Below the pieces are notes generated by a model. The model did not search any database and was not told where the DNA came from. It worked only from the letters and a program-made list of their open reading frames with translations. From Amycolatopsis rubida (GTDB lineage Bacteria; Actinomycetota; Actinomycetes; Mycobacteriales; Pseudonocardiaceae), in assembly GCF_900115345.1 (NCBI RefSeq), contig NZ_FOWC01000003.1:62001-126000 (forward strand): DNA of 64,000 nt, given 5' to 3'. The position numbers and the translations under genes were made by a program. Shown here piece after piece: positions 25,226 to 33,005 of this stretch; position 1 is the stretch's first letter, and each line of letters starts with the position of its first letter.

Positions 25226-26200
25226 ATGTGTTGTCAAAACGGTGATGGGCACTTCGAGCCGATGAACGAGGGCGTCCATTCCGGAGAGCTGCTAGCCGAG
25301 GTCCTGGACGACGTGGCCAGGGTGGTCGGGGCGGAGGTCACTCGTCTCGATCGCCTGCCCGGCGGCGTTAACGCGGGTGCCATGCGGGTTCAGTTGGCCG
25401 GAAGGGCAAATGCGGTTCTCAAAGCAGTGCCCCGGGCGCATCCTGGCCACCTCGATGAGATGTTGCGAGCCCGCAGAGTGGTCGAGCACATGCGCGGGCG
25501 TGGCTATCCGACTCCGGCCTGGCTCGGAGTGGGGGCCACCGCCACTCAGGTATGGCATTTGACGGACTTCGTTGACGCGGCTCCCGCTCCGGAGCTGACC
25601 TCGTCCCTCGTTGAACAGTCGATGGAGATCATCGAAATCCAGGCCGGCCAAGCCGCTGAGCCCTACGACCACTGGTCGTTCGCCTGGCGGGTCGCCACCG
25701 GTCGGGAATCGGCTGTTGCCGGGCTGGATTTCCCCGAGACGCCGGAGCAGTCCCTTCTGCGCCGGTCCGCGGCGAAGCTCTCGGGGTATTCCTCGGCGGT
25801 GTCGGCTTTGGTCGAACGCGTGCGGCTCGTGTGTGCCGACATCGCACCACCGGAAGCGGCGCCTGATATGGTTCATGCCGATTTCAACCCCAGTAACGTC
25901 CTGGTCGGTGACGGAGTGGTGGTGGCGGTCGTGGATATCGCGAACGCGGGTAGCGGCACGCGGGCGACTGATCTCATGACCCTCCAGTGGCACACCTTTG
26001 AGGATCCGCTGGACGACGCCCGCAGGAAGCTGTGGAAGAGAATCCTCTCCGTGGTCGGCTGGGAGGGCGCCGCGGTGCTGGCGGCGACACAGATCCTCAT
26101 GCAGCTTGAGTGGCCCATCCGTCTTGGGCGCCACGATATCGTCCCGGGGGTGGTTGAGCGCGGCCATCGCGCTTTCGACGAGTTGAGCGCGCTTCGTTAA
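25226..26200 (+). CDS. Aminoglycoside phosphotransferase/choline kinase-fold protein
   Basis: A 324-residue small-molecule kinase-fold protein. The catalytic loop is PDMVHADFNPSNVLVGDG (H-x-D-x4-N) and the metal-binding Asp is in VAVVDIANAGSGTRATDL, both intact. An N-terminal lobe lysine candidate lies in ANAVLKAVPRAHPG. ATG 25226 was chosen for the GGGGGAC upstream; ATG 25262 is an alternative, and the frame back to 25055 lacks a good site. The phosphorylated substrate is unknown: the family includes antibiotic, homoserine, choline and macrolide kinases. It stands alone in the accessory region. Confidence 0.8.
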   Translation: MCCQNGDGHFEPMNEGVHSGELLAEVLDDVARVVGAEVTRLDRLPGGVNAGAMRVQLAGRANAVLKAVPRAHPGHLDEMLRARRVVEHMRGRGYPTPAWLGVGATATQVWHLTDFVDAAPAPELTSSLVEQSMEIIEIQAGQAAEPYDHWSFAWRVATGRESAVAGLDFPETPEQSLLRRSAAKLSGYSSAVSALVERVRLVCADIAPPEAAPDMVHADFNPSNVLVGDGVVVAVVDIANAGSGTRATDLMTLQWHTFEDPLDDARRKLWKRILSVVGWEGAAVLAATQILMQLEWPIRLGRHDIVPGVVERGHRAFDELSALR

Positions 26201-27225
26201 GTGTCGCCCAGCGGAGATGACGCGGGAAACGGGTCGTTGCTGTCGTTGGCACTCGCGACGGAAGCGCTGACGACTCCTGTTCGATTTCCAGGGGATTGCA
26301 GCGCCCGTTCTGGCCATTGTTTAACGCTCGTCTCAACTCCGAAGGGAGGCGTCAGCCGCGCGAGAAATGGAGGTATTTCTGTCAGGGGAGGCGATCTCAT
26401 TCGTTGCCTGAACTCCGAGGTGATGGTGGCGGTGCTGGATGCTAATCCTGATGTGTCGGTTACGAGGATCGGAACTAGTGAATCGATATTGGTAAGCGGG
26501 GACACTTGATGAACAAAGTCCAACGGCCTCTGCTGAACTGCCGATCTAATGCTGACGGACGGCTCGCGCGAGCGCTTCCGTGCGATTTGGGGCTCGGCGG
26601 TCGGCTGCCGGGGCCGTCGCGGTTCGCTGCGCCGGTGGCAGTTCGGGCGGTAGGGCCGTCCTCTCGACGTGTCGATTCGTCGGTCGAGGCGTGCGGGGAA
26701 TGCCTGTGGTGGCTTGGGTTGGCGGTCGGTCCTTGGAGCCGCGCCCGGTGTGGCGGGCAGGTTGCTGCCGCGTGCGTGTTCTCGACGCATGGCTGCGGGG
26801 TACGGGCAGAGCGGCCGCCGCGAGTTCGGTGCGAACGGGATCACGGCCGCGGAACTTACGCATTGATGGTCACCTCGGTAAACGCGCTGGAATTGCAGCA
26901 AGTGTGGGGCCGCCCGCCGCGGACCGGCGTGGTCAGGGCGCGTGCCTTCCGGGAGCCGGATGCGCTTCAGGTCCGGCCCCCTGGCGAACCATGGTGTGAA
27001 AGCAAGTCCGCCGATCTTTCGCCAGGACCTGTGCGTTCCCGCGCGGCAGCAGGTGACCAGTCGTCTTGCCGCAGATGAGTCCTGTCCGCTGATCGGGGTA
27101 CCTCTCGCTCCGCAAGAGTCCTCCGGACGCCGGTAGTTCGCTCCGCCCCCGATTTCACCGGATCGAGATCGGGCTTTGTGCGGTGGTGAACGGAACTTTC
27201 GAGCTGGGCCTGTTCTGGTGGCGGG
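26201..27225. other. Long stretch without a supported gene
   Basis: About 1 kb containing copy B of the diverged repeat. Several overlapping open frames exist on both strands (26201-26509, 26506-27078, 26197-27342) but none has a recognisable domain, a clear ribosome-binding site or a codon pattern better than its competitors. Confidence 0.5.
26598..26840. repeat. Diverged repeat, copy B
   Basis: Collinear with 12931-13150, with shared blocks GCGGTCGGCTG, GGTTCGCTG, CAGTTCGG, TGTCGATTCGTCG, AATGCCTGTGG, GTGTTCT and GCGGCCGCCG. About 13.7 kb separates the copies, and the segment between them is the decayed accessory region. Confidence 0.5.
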
Positions 27226-27849
27226 ATGGGTTTCGCGAGACGGTCGGTCGGCGGTGAGGAGCGGGTGGCGGTGTGGGTGCGGCATCGGTTCACGTTGGGC
27301 GAGGCGGTGGAGGCGGTGCTGGATTCGCACGCGGCTGCCCATGGCGGCACGTTAAGCGTCGCTGTCGGGGAGTTGTCGGTGCTGGGTGTCCGGGTGGATT
27401 TGAAGCGCGCCGGGCGCGGACGGCAGTCTGCCGGAACGCGTGTGCCGCCGGTTGACCCGGACTGTGTCGTTCGGCGTTGTCAGGTCGCGCGGGTACGGGG
27501 TCAGCTGGTTCGGCTGGGGATGTTCCCGGCCACGGCGGGCAGCCGGGGCGATTGCGCGGCGCAGGAAGTTGTCGTGGAGCATCAGTTCACCTTCGCCGAG
27601 GCGGTGGCGGCGGTGATGGGGGTGAAGTCGATGGTGCGGCCGGCGCCTGGCCGCCGGATTGTGCCGCTGACCGCGGGGGAGGTCCGCAGTGCGTTGTGGT
27701 GGTCTGCCGAGCACGGTCCCGACAGGGTGCTGCTGGAACGGTGGCGGGCGGAGCCGGAGGACGGGCCGTTGAACCGGCTGGCGGGCTGGGTTCGCGGCGA
27801 ACTGACGCGGCTGCGGGTGTTCACCGGTCCGCCTGCTGAGCGCGGGTGA
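27226..27849 (+). CDS. Protein of unknown function with an internally duplicated domain
   Basis: A 207-residue protein made of two related halves. The first opens WVRHRFTLGEAVEAVLD and closes QVARVRGQLVRLGMFPATAG (about 15-105); the second opens VEHQFTFAEAVAAVMG and closes WVRGELTRLRVFTGPP (about 117-205). The second half also has LTAGEVRSALWWSAEHGP. No export signal, membrane helix or catalytic motif is visible. It is followed after 35 bases by a Crp/Fnr regulator on the same strand, so it may belong to that signalling unit. Family not recognised. Confidence 0.65.
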   Translation: MGFARRSVGGEERVAVWVRHRFTLGEAVEAVLDSHAAAHGGTLSVAVGELSVLGVRVDLKRAGRGRQSAGTRVPPVDPDCVVRRCQVARVRGQLVRLGMFPATAGSRGDCAAQEVVVEHQFTFAEAVAAVMGVKSMVRPAPGRRIVPLTAGEVRSALWWSAEHGPDRVLLERWRAEPEDGPLNRLAGWVRGELTRLRVFTGPPAERG

Positions 27850-27884
27850 TCGTCCGCGCTTAGGCTCCCTGCTCGGGGGACGGC

Positions 27885-28592
27885 ATGCGGAGCGGAGGGT
27901 GCGTGGAGCGGGGAACAGGGGGCGGGCGGAAGCCGTCCTTTCTGAACCGGTTGCCGGAACGGGACAAGACGCGGTTGACCGCCTTGGGCAGCCGGCAGGG
28001 GCTGCGGCCGCGGGCACCGGTCCTGGCGGTGGGCAAGCCGGGCGTCGACGTGGTCGTGCTGGAGAAGGGGCACGTGAAGGTGACCTCGACCGATCACGAG
28101 GCGCGGCAGGTCATTCTGGATGTCGGCGGCCCGGGCGACATTTACGGCGAGGCCGCCGTGATGACCCGGCTGCCGCGCATGGCCGACGTGGTCGCGCTGG
28201 ACGAGGTGGTGCTGCGGCGGATCGACGCGGAGACGTTCCGCCGGTTCCTGCACGAGAATCCGGAAACCATGTACCAGATCAGTGTCCTGCAGAGCGAGCG
28301 GCTGTGGAACGCGCAGCGGGAACGCACCAACACCCGTACGCCGGACATGGCCGTGCAGATCGCGCGGCGCCTGCTGTACCTGGTGGACGTCTGTGCGAGC
28401 GAGCGGGACGGGGGATGGTCGGTGGACGCGCCGCTGACCCAGGAGGAGCAGGCGGCGTTCATCCCCGTCTCCCGCGGCACCCTCGCGAAAGCGCTGAAGC
28501 AGTTGCGGAGCGAGAACGTGATCGCGACGGGGCGGCGATCGCTGACCGTGATCGACCTCCCCCGGTTGCAGTCCCTCGCTGAGATGACCTAG
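27885..28592 (+). CDS. Crp/Fnr-family transcriptional regulator
   Basis: A 235-residue cyclic-nucleotide-binding-type regulator. The beta-roll domain (about 20-140) contains VVLEKGHVKVTSTDHEARQV and the phosphate-binding-cassette region GGPGDIYGEAAVMTRLPRMADV. The long dimer helix (ETMYQISVLQSERLWNAQRE) leads to a Crp-type winged helix (EQAAFIPVSRGTLAKALKQL). The next gene is a nucleotidyl cyclase, so the ligand may be made locally. A 24 bp palindrome lies between the two genes. ATG 27885 is used; the GTG at 27900 is an alternative start. Confidence 0.87.
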   Translation: MRSGGCVERGTGGGRKPSFLNRLPERDKTRLTALGSRQGLRPRAPVLAVGKPGVDVVVLEKGHVKVTSTDHEARQVILDVGGPGDIYGEAAVMTRLPRMADVVALDEVVLRRIDAETFRRFLHENPETMYQISVLQSERLWNAQRERTNTRTPDMAVQIARRLLYLVDVCASERDGGWSVDAPLTQEEQAAFIPVSRGTLAKALKQLRSENVIATGRRSLTVIDLPRLQSLAEMT

Positions 28593-28621
28593 ATCACCCG
28601 TCCGGGAGCGATTGGTGGTCG

Positions 28622-28645
28622 GTTCTGTGCACCGGTGAACAGAAC
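28622..28645. promoter_or_regulatory. 24 bp palindrome upstream of the cyclase (candidate Crp/Fnr operator)
   Basis: Outer arms GTTCTGT (28622-28628) and ACAGAAC (28639-28645) and the inner palindrome CACCGGTG (28630-28637) share one centre; only the pair 28629/28638 fails to match. The layout TGTGC-N6-GAACA follows Crp-type half-site spacing. It is 30 bases after the Crp/Fnr stop and 67 bases before the cyclase ATG. Confidence 0.7.
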
Positions 28646-28712
28646 TTGATGCCGGGTAGTCGTGACACTCCTGCCTGTTACCAATTGATGACAGCGCAGG
28701 GGGAGAACACCG

Positions 28713-29483
28713 ATGAGCGCGTTCACGTCGAGTCACTACGCCGCGCGCACCCGGGCGGTCATCGTGGTCGACATCGTCGGGTCGTCGCGGGCCAGCGACG
28801 ACCTGCTCGACCCGATGAAATCCGAGATGGAGTCCTTGCTCGCGCAGGCGCTGGCCACGGCGGGACTGTCCTGGGACGAGGCCGGGCATCCGCGGGAGAC
28901 CGGCGACGGGGCGATGCTCGCCTTTCCCGATCACGAGGCCGGACGGCTGGTGGAGGTCGTGTTCCACCTCGACCACCTGCTGCGGTCGCGCAACCGCTAC
29001 CACCGGTTCCCGATGCGGGCGCGGGTCGCGGTGCACCTGGGGCCGATGGCGGACGACCGGCGGTACCACCGCACGTACATCACCTTGACCCGGTTGCTCA
29101 ATTCGGCCGCGTTCGGCGAGGTCGTGCGGCACTGGTGCCACGCCGATCCGGCCGGCGAGCGGTTCGGGGCCGCGCTGGTGATGTCCGAGGCGATCTGGCG
29201 GGCGGTGGTCGAACCGTTCACCGTCGGACTGGTCCCGCCCGCCCGCTGCGCCCCGATCCACGTCAGCACCGCTGATTTCACCGGCGACGCCTGGATCCAC
29301 CTGCCCGGCCTCGACACCTCCGGCACCGTCATCAGCCTGCAGGACCCTCCTGCCGCGACGCCCCTTCCGCCGCTCCCGCCGCAGGGACTCCGGCTCACGC
29401 TCCTGAGCCCTGGCGACGCCGCCGGCCCCGGCAGGCCGAGCAGCAACGGCCGCGCCGACAACGGGCTGGCCCACGGTGCCTAG
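28713..29483 (+). CDS. Class III nucleotidyl cyclase
   Basis: A 256-residue protein dominated by one class III cyclase domain (about 12-190). The first metal Asp is in VIVVDIVGSSRASDD, the second in ETGDGAMLAFPD; RARVAVHLGPM matches the conserved R-x-G-I-H-x-G strand. The segment corresponding to NxxAARL reads YITLTRLLNSAAF, retaining Arg but not Asn, so the base specificity or activity may differ from a standard adenylate cyclase. The C-terminal ~60 residues are Pro-rich. GGGGGAG precedes ATG 28713. It overlaps the next gene by 8 bases and follows a Crp/Fnr gene, implying a dedicated second-messenger circuit. Confidence 0.83.
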   Translation: MSAFTSSHYAARTRAVIVVDIVGSSRASDDLLDPMKSEMESLLAQALATAGLSWDEAGHPRETGDGAMLAFPDHEAGRLVEVVFHLDHLLRSRNRYHRFPMRARVAVHLGPMADDRRYHRTYITLTRLLNSAAFGEVVRHWCHADPAGERFGAALVMSEAIWRAVVEPFTVGLVPPARCAPIHVSTADFTGDAWIHLPGLDTSGTVISLQDPPAATPLPPLPPQGLRLTLLSPGDAAGPGRPSSNGRADNGLAHGA

Positions 29484-30048
29484 TTTCGGCTCCGGCGCTC
29501 GCCCTGTCTTCGGCTACAGCACCAGCAGCGCGATCGCGCGCACCCGGGCCAGACTGCGCGGCAGACACGTCGCCGTCGTCGCTCACCGGGCGGCCACCGC
29601 CGGGCTGAGCGTCAACTCCGGCGAACGCTTCTATCTCATCGACCGGCGACTGCAGACCGACAGTTTCCGGATCGCTTTGCCCGCCAGAAGAACAGAACGG
29701 CGCTGGCTGACAGTAAAAGCCGATTGGTGGATCCATGATCCGTACCTGCTCCTGTCCACCGCGCCCAGCGACGCACACCAGCAGCTGCACCACGACGTCA
29801 CGCGGACGGTCGGCGCGCTCGCGCGCACCAGCCCGAGCCCGGAACTGCTCGCTGTCCGTCGCCACGTCGAAGAACTCCTTCGCGGCACGACCACCCACAC
29901 CTCAGCCGGATGCGCCTGGAAACTCACCGCGATCCGCGCCAGCGCTGCTCCTGCCGGAAAATCCTGGCGAGCCGACGTCGACACGTGGCTGCACCGCCAT
30001 CTGCGCGAGCTGCCCGACGAGGATCCGCCGCGACAGCATGCGGAGTGA
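29476..30048 (+). CDS. Unknown protein coupled to the nucleotidyl cyclase
   Basis: A 190-residue soluble protein overlapping the cyclase by 8 bases. Recognisable stretches are VNSGERFYLIDRRLQTDSFR, WLTVKADWWIHDPYLLLSTA and HQQLHHDVTRTVGALART; no membrane helix, nuclease, TIR or patatin motif is visible. The overlap implies coexpression with the cyclase, so it may be an effector, modulator or target of the nucleotide signal. It could also be an unrelated passenger. The stop is at 30048 and the region beyond is non-coding. Confidence 0.65.
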   Translation: MPSFGSGARPVFGYSTSSAIARTRARLRGRHVAVVAHRAATAGLSVNSGERFYLIDRRLQTDSFRIALPARRTERRWLTVKADWWIHDPYLLLSTAPSDAHQQLHHDVTRTVGALARTSPSPELLAVRRHVEELLRGTTTHTSAGCAWKLTAIRASAAPAGKSWRADVDTWLHRHLRELPDEDPPRQHAE

Positions 30049-30128
30049 CCGACGGCGCGCGTCTCTCGCCGGTCGGTTTCCCCGCGGAGTTCGGCTGGAC
30101 GAGTGCGCCTGGCGTGCTGTCGCCGCCG

Positions 30129-30386
30129 GAAAACGCCGCTCGCGGCGAGCCAGGCGTAGAACGGCAGGTCGGCGACCGGACCGAACTGGAGGTACGCGCC
30201 GGTGCTTTTCTTCGTGAGCCAGCGGAAGCAGGCCTTGCGGTCGTGCGGCTGGCCGGATTTCGGCGGGTTGGCCGAGACTGGCCAGCCGGTCGCGCCGAAC
30301 GCGGCCACCGAGCGGAAATAGGTGTCGGTGGTGCGGTTTTCCTGGACCAGGACGACGACGTGGTCGATCGGGCCGGTGGCGGCCAT
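30129..30386 (-). pseudogene. Phosphoesterase/phospholipase C-family fragment
   Basis: The minus frame from 30386 reads PIDHVVVLVQENRTTDTYFR, the N-terminal signature of the phosphoesterase (phospholipase C/acid phosphatase) family, where ENR is usually followed by SFDNYF. It continues to VADLPFYAWLAASGVF, matching the family's DIPFYxWLA block, then runs into unrelated sequence. The typical protein is over 400 residues; this is about 86. There is no visible signal peptide. It is a truncated relic. The remaining sequence 30387-30821 holds nothing I recognise. Confidence 0.7.
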
Positions 30387-30821
30387 GGCGATCTGTGCGG
30401 TGCTCCGGCTCGGCTGAATGATCGCCTGCCGCGGCCATCGGAAGACCCGATGGGAGCAACCGGATTTCCTTGCGCTGCCCGGGATGCGGCGGGGTTGCGC
30501 GGAAGGATCGGTTCGCGGCGGGCGTCTGGGCTGGCCGGGTCAGTGCTCGGCGGCGACCGCGTAGCGGCGCAGCTGCTCCTGGCCGGGACCCGGCGACGGC
30601 GGCTGCTGCCCGCCGTGCCGTATCGCATTCGATGCCACAGCCGTCGTTTCCCGATCACGCCCTCGACCCTGAACGGGCCTCAGCAATGCGATCAGGAAGT
30701 GGCTCGCGGCCGCCGTCCCCGCACCGACGACTGGTGTCCAGCGAACCGAACTTTATCCGCACGGCCGCCCGCGGGCCACGACCGAGTGCGGGAACGCCCG
30801 CTGCTCGCCGGCGGAGCGCGG

Positions 30822-31031
30822 TCACGCCGGGTGGATCGCTTCCGGGCGGTGCACCGCGGTCTTCCCGGACTTGCCGCTCCTGACCAGGTACTGCGGATCG
30901 TCCGGAGCCGCTTTGACCTCGCGTCCGCCCGCCGCCGTGTCGCTGGTGAGCTTCCGCTCGGCCACGCCGGTGGGGCTCTCGCCGCCCGCGTCCCACTTCA
31001 CCTGGTCGCCCTTGCGGAATTCCTTCGTCAT
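30822..31031 (-). CDS. HVA1/DUF2945 small protein
   Basis: A 69-residue protein. The opening TKEFRKGDQVKWDAGGESPTG and the later DDPQYLVRSGKSGKTAVHRP are the signature of the hypervirulence-associated TUDOR-like domain (HVA1, DUF2945), a small beta-barrel whose biochemical role is not established. Its length equals that of the family, so the gene is intact. It lies 41 bases downstream of the four-gene operon and on the same strand, and could be read through from it. Confidence 0.85.
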   Translation of the reverse strand: MTKEFRKGDQVKWDAGGESPTGVAERKLTSDTAAGGREVKAAPDDPQYLVRSGKSGKTAVHRPEAIHPA

Positions 31032-31071
31032 ACCACCGGGTTGCCCTTTTCCCGGATGATTACCCGTCCGG

Positions 31072-31743
31072 TCACCCGTCTAAGGCGAGCCGGCGGAGCA
31101 ACGACGACAGGCCTTCGGGGGCGCGGCCGGCCAGCCGGGCGCTGGTGTGCACGACGGTGCCCGGGTCCGTGCCGACCCGGTATCCGGCTTCCCTGAGCCG
31201 CCGCCACAGCGAGTGGTCCTCGCCGGTGGACACTGGGCCGAACCCGCCGACGGCGGCGTACGCGTCGGCTCGGACGGCGAGGTTGGCGCCGTAGACGTTC
31301 TCCTTCGTGTTCACGATCTCGCGGTACCGCGCCGCCGCGCCCGGGCCGCCCGGCACCGTGCCGGCGAGGTGCGCCGGGCCGGTCGTGGCATGCCAGCCGT
31401 GCCGGGCGCGGGCGAGGTGCCGGGCCGCCCAGCGCGGGTCCACTTCGGTGTCGGCATCGGTGTTGAGCAGCAGTACTTCCCGCGCGGAAAGCCGGGAGAG
31501 GGCCGTGCTGCAGCCCAGATCGCGGATCTCGCCGATGGTGCGCGGCGCGTTCGTCGCCACGACCTCGGCCAGCGACCGGGCGCGGGCGGCGGTGTCGTCG
31601 GTGCAGCGGTCGGCGACCACGACCACGACGCGTTCCATCGAAACCGGCAGCCGCAGCAGCGACCGCCGGACGGCGTGCAGGCACTGGGACACCGACGAGG
31701 CCTCGTCGCGCGCGGGCACGACGACTCCGACGGCGGCGATCAT
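31072..31743 (-). CDS. Family 2 glycosyltransferase
   Basis: A 223-residue GT-A fold transferase. VGVVVPARDEASSVSQCL is the N-terminal nucleotide-binding strand, VVVVVADRCTDDT and VLLLNTDADTEVD supply the acidic DxD-like motifs, and STGEDHSLWRRLREAGYRVG is the catalytic ED-x6-RLR/W region of GT2 enzymes. ATG 31743 overlaps the stop of the PIG-L/methyltransferase gene by 4 bases, and the frame further upstream is antiphase to that gene. No membrane helix is present. It is the last gene of a four-gene operon and probably glycosylates the product of the other three. Confidence 0.87.
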   Translation of the reverse strand: MIAAVGVVVPARDEASSVSQCLHAVRRSLLRLPVSMERVVVVVADRCTDDTAARARSLAEVVATNAPRTIGEIRDLGCSTALSRLSAREVLLLNTDADTEVDPRWAARHLARARHGWHATTGPAHLAGTVPGGPGAAARYREIVNTKENVYGANLAVRADAYAAVGGFGPVSTGEDHSLWRRLREAGYRVGTDPGTVVHTSARLAGRAPEGLSSLLRRLALDG

Positions 31744-33005
31744 CGCCGCCTCAGCACATCCAGGCGGAACTGCTCGTCGACGTGGGTGACCAGCGTTTCC
31801 AGCGCGGGGTGCCCGGCGAGCCGCTCGTGGACGGCGGTGCCGTCGTGCGGTGCCTCGGGCGCCCACGGCAGCCAGTGCACGGCCACCAGGTCACCGCCGG
31901 GTCGCAGCGCGGCGACGGACGCTTCGATCGTCTTCCCGAGGTCCGCTTCGCCGAGGTAGTAGAGCAATTCGCTGTACACGAACAGATCCACCGGCCCGGA
32001 CGGCAACGCGTGCGGAACGAGACCCTCGTGGACCTCCGCTCCCGGCACCGCCGCCCGCGCCCGCTCCGCTGCTTCCGGGACCGGGTCGAACGCGATCAGC
32101 CGATCGCACCGTCCGGTCAGTTCCCGGGTGAGCACCCCGGTCCCGCAGCCCGGTTCCACGACGGTGCCGTAGCGCTCGCGCGGCAACGACCCCAGCAGCA
32201 GCGACCGTTTCCGCCGCTCGTACCAGCTGGTCTCGACCTGCCACGGGTCCGTGTCGTCCTGGTACAGCGCGGCGAACCGCTCGACCGGGGCCGAGGTTTC
32301 GGGCGGCTGCCGGAAGAACGTCTCGACCGGACGGTCGAAGTGCGCCAGGACCTCGCGGGGGAGGATGGGGTCTTCGCCGCGAGGTCCTGGCCGCAGCTGC
32401 GTGGCGAACTCGCCGACGGCCGCCGCTTTCGCGGCGCGCTCGGCGGAGGTCAGCCGGTAGGAACACGCCTGCTGCCACGGGATGTCCGGTGCGTCCGGCG
32501 CCCGCCAGTGCCACATCCAGATCGGATACGACCAGCGGTGCGCGGAAGCAGGCGCCGCGGCCAGCGCCGCTCGTCCGGCGGCCTGGTGGTCCGGATGCGG
32601 GTCGCCGGGCCACGGCAGCAGGCACAGATCGCGGCCCGCGGCGTGCTCGCGGAGAACGCCGGTCAGCTCCCCGGTGTGTGCGGTGAGCCCGGAATCGGGC
32701 AGGCCCAGCCAGATCGGCTCGACGTCGAGTCCTTGCGCGGCAAGGGAACGTTCCAGCTCTCCGCGTCGCGCACGGCCAAGCTCGGCGCGTTCGGCGGCAC
32801 CGGAATCAGGGAAAGCGGCTTCGCCGTCGGTGGCGACGACCAGCGTCACCTCGGTGCCCGCCGCGTGCAGATGCTGGAGGAGCCCGCTCGCGCCGAGCGT
32901 TTCGTCGTCGGGGTGTGCGGCCACGACCAGCGCCCGCCGGAACCCCTGCTCCGGCCAGTCGGGGAAAGCGCGCGTCCACTCGTCCTCGGGCACGAACGGC
33001 CTCAT
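31740..33005 (-). CDS. Bifunctional PIG-L deacetylase / SAM methyltransferase
   Basis: A 421-residue fusion. Residues ~20-220 are a PIG-L (LmbE) zinc deacetylase: VVAAHPDDETLGASGLLQHL gives the AHPDDE metal motif, with the second ligand block LPWPGDPHPDHQAAG. Residues ~225-421 are a NodS-like class I methyltransferase: YGTVVEPGCGTGVLTRELTG (motif I), IAFDPVPEAA, VDLFVYSELLYYLG. PIG-L enzymes remove acetyl groups from N-acetylglucosamine conjugates. Start ATG 33005 overlaps the preceding stop; the frame beyond is a shadow. Deacetylation plus N- or O-methylation of one sugar-like substrate is a reasonable inference. Confidence 0.9.
   Translation of the reverse strand: MRPFVPEDEWTRAFPDWPEQGFRRALVVAAHPDDETLGASGLLQHLHAAGTEVTLVVATDGEAAFPDSGAAERAELGRARRGELERSLAAQGLDVEPIWLGLPDSGLTAHTGELTGVLREHAAGRDLCLLPWPGDPHPDHQAAGRAALAAAPASAHRWSYPIWMWHWRAPDAPDIPWQQACSYRLTSAERAAKAAAVGEFATQLRPGPRGEDPILPREVLAHFDRPVETFFRQPPETSAPVERFAALYQDDTDPWQVETSWYERRKRSLLLGSLPRERYGTVVEPGCGTGVLTRELTGRCDRLIAFDPVPEAAERARAAVPGAEVHEGLVPHALPSGPVDLFVYSELLYYLGEADLGKTIEASVAALRPGGDLVAVHWLPWAPEAPHDGTAVHERLAGHPALETLVTHVDEQFRLDVLRRR

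Noticed and set aside
26201-27342. Frames on both strands in the 26.2-27.3 kb gap
   Set aside because: Competing overlapping frames with no recognisable motif; part of the region is the diverged repeat.
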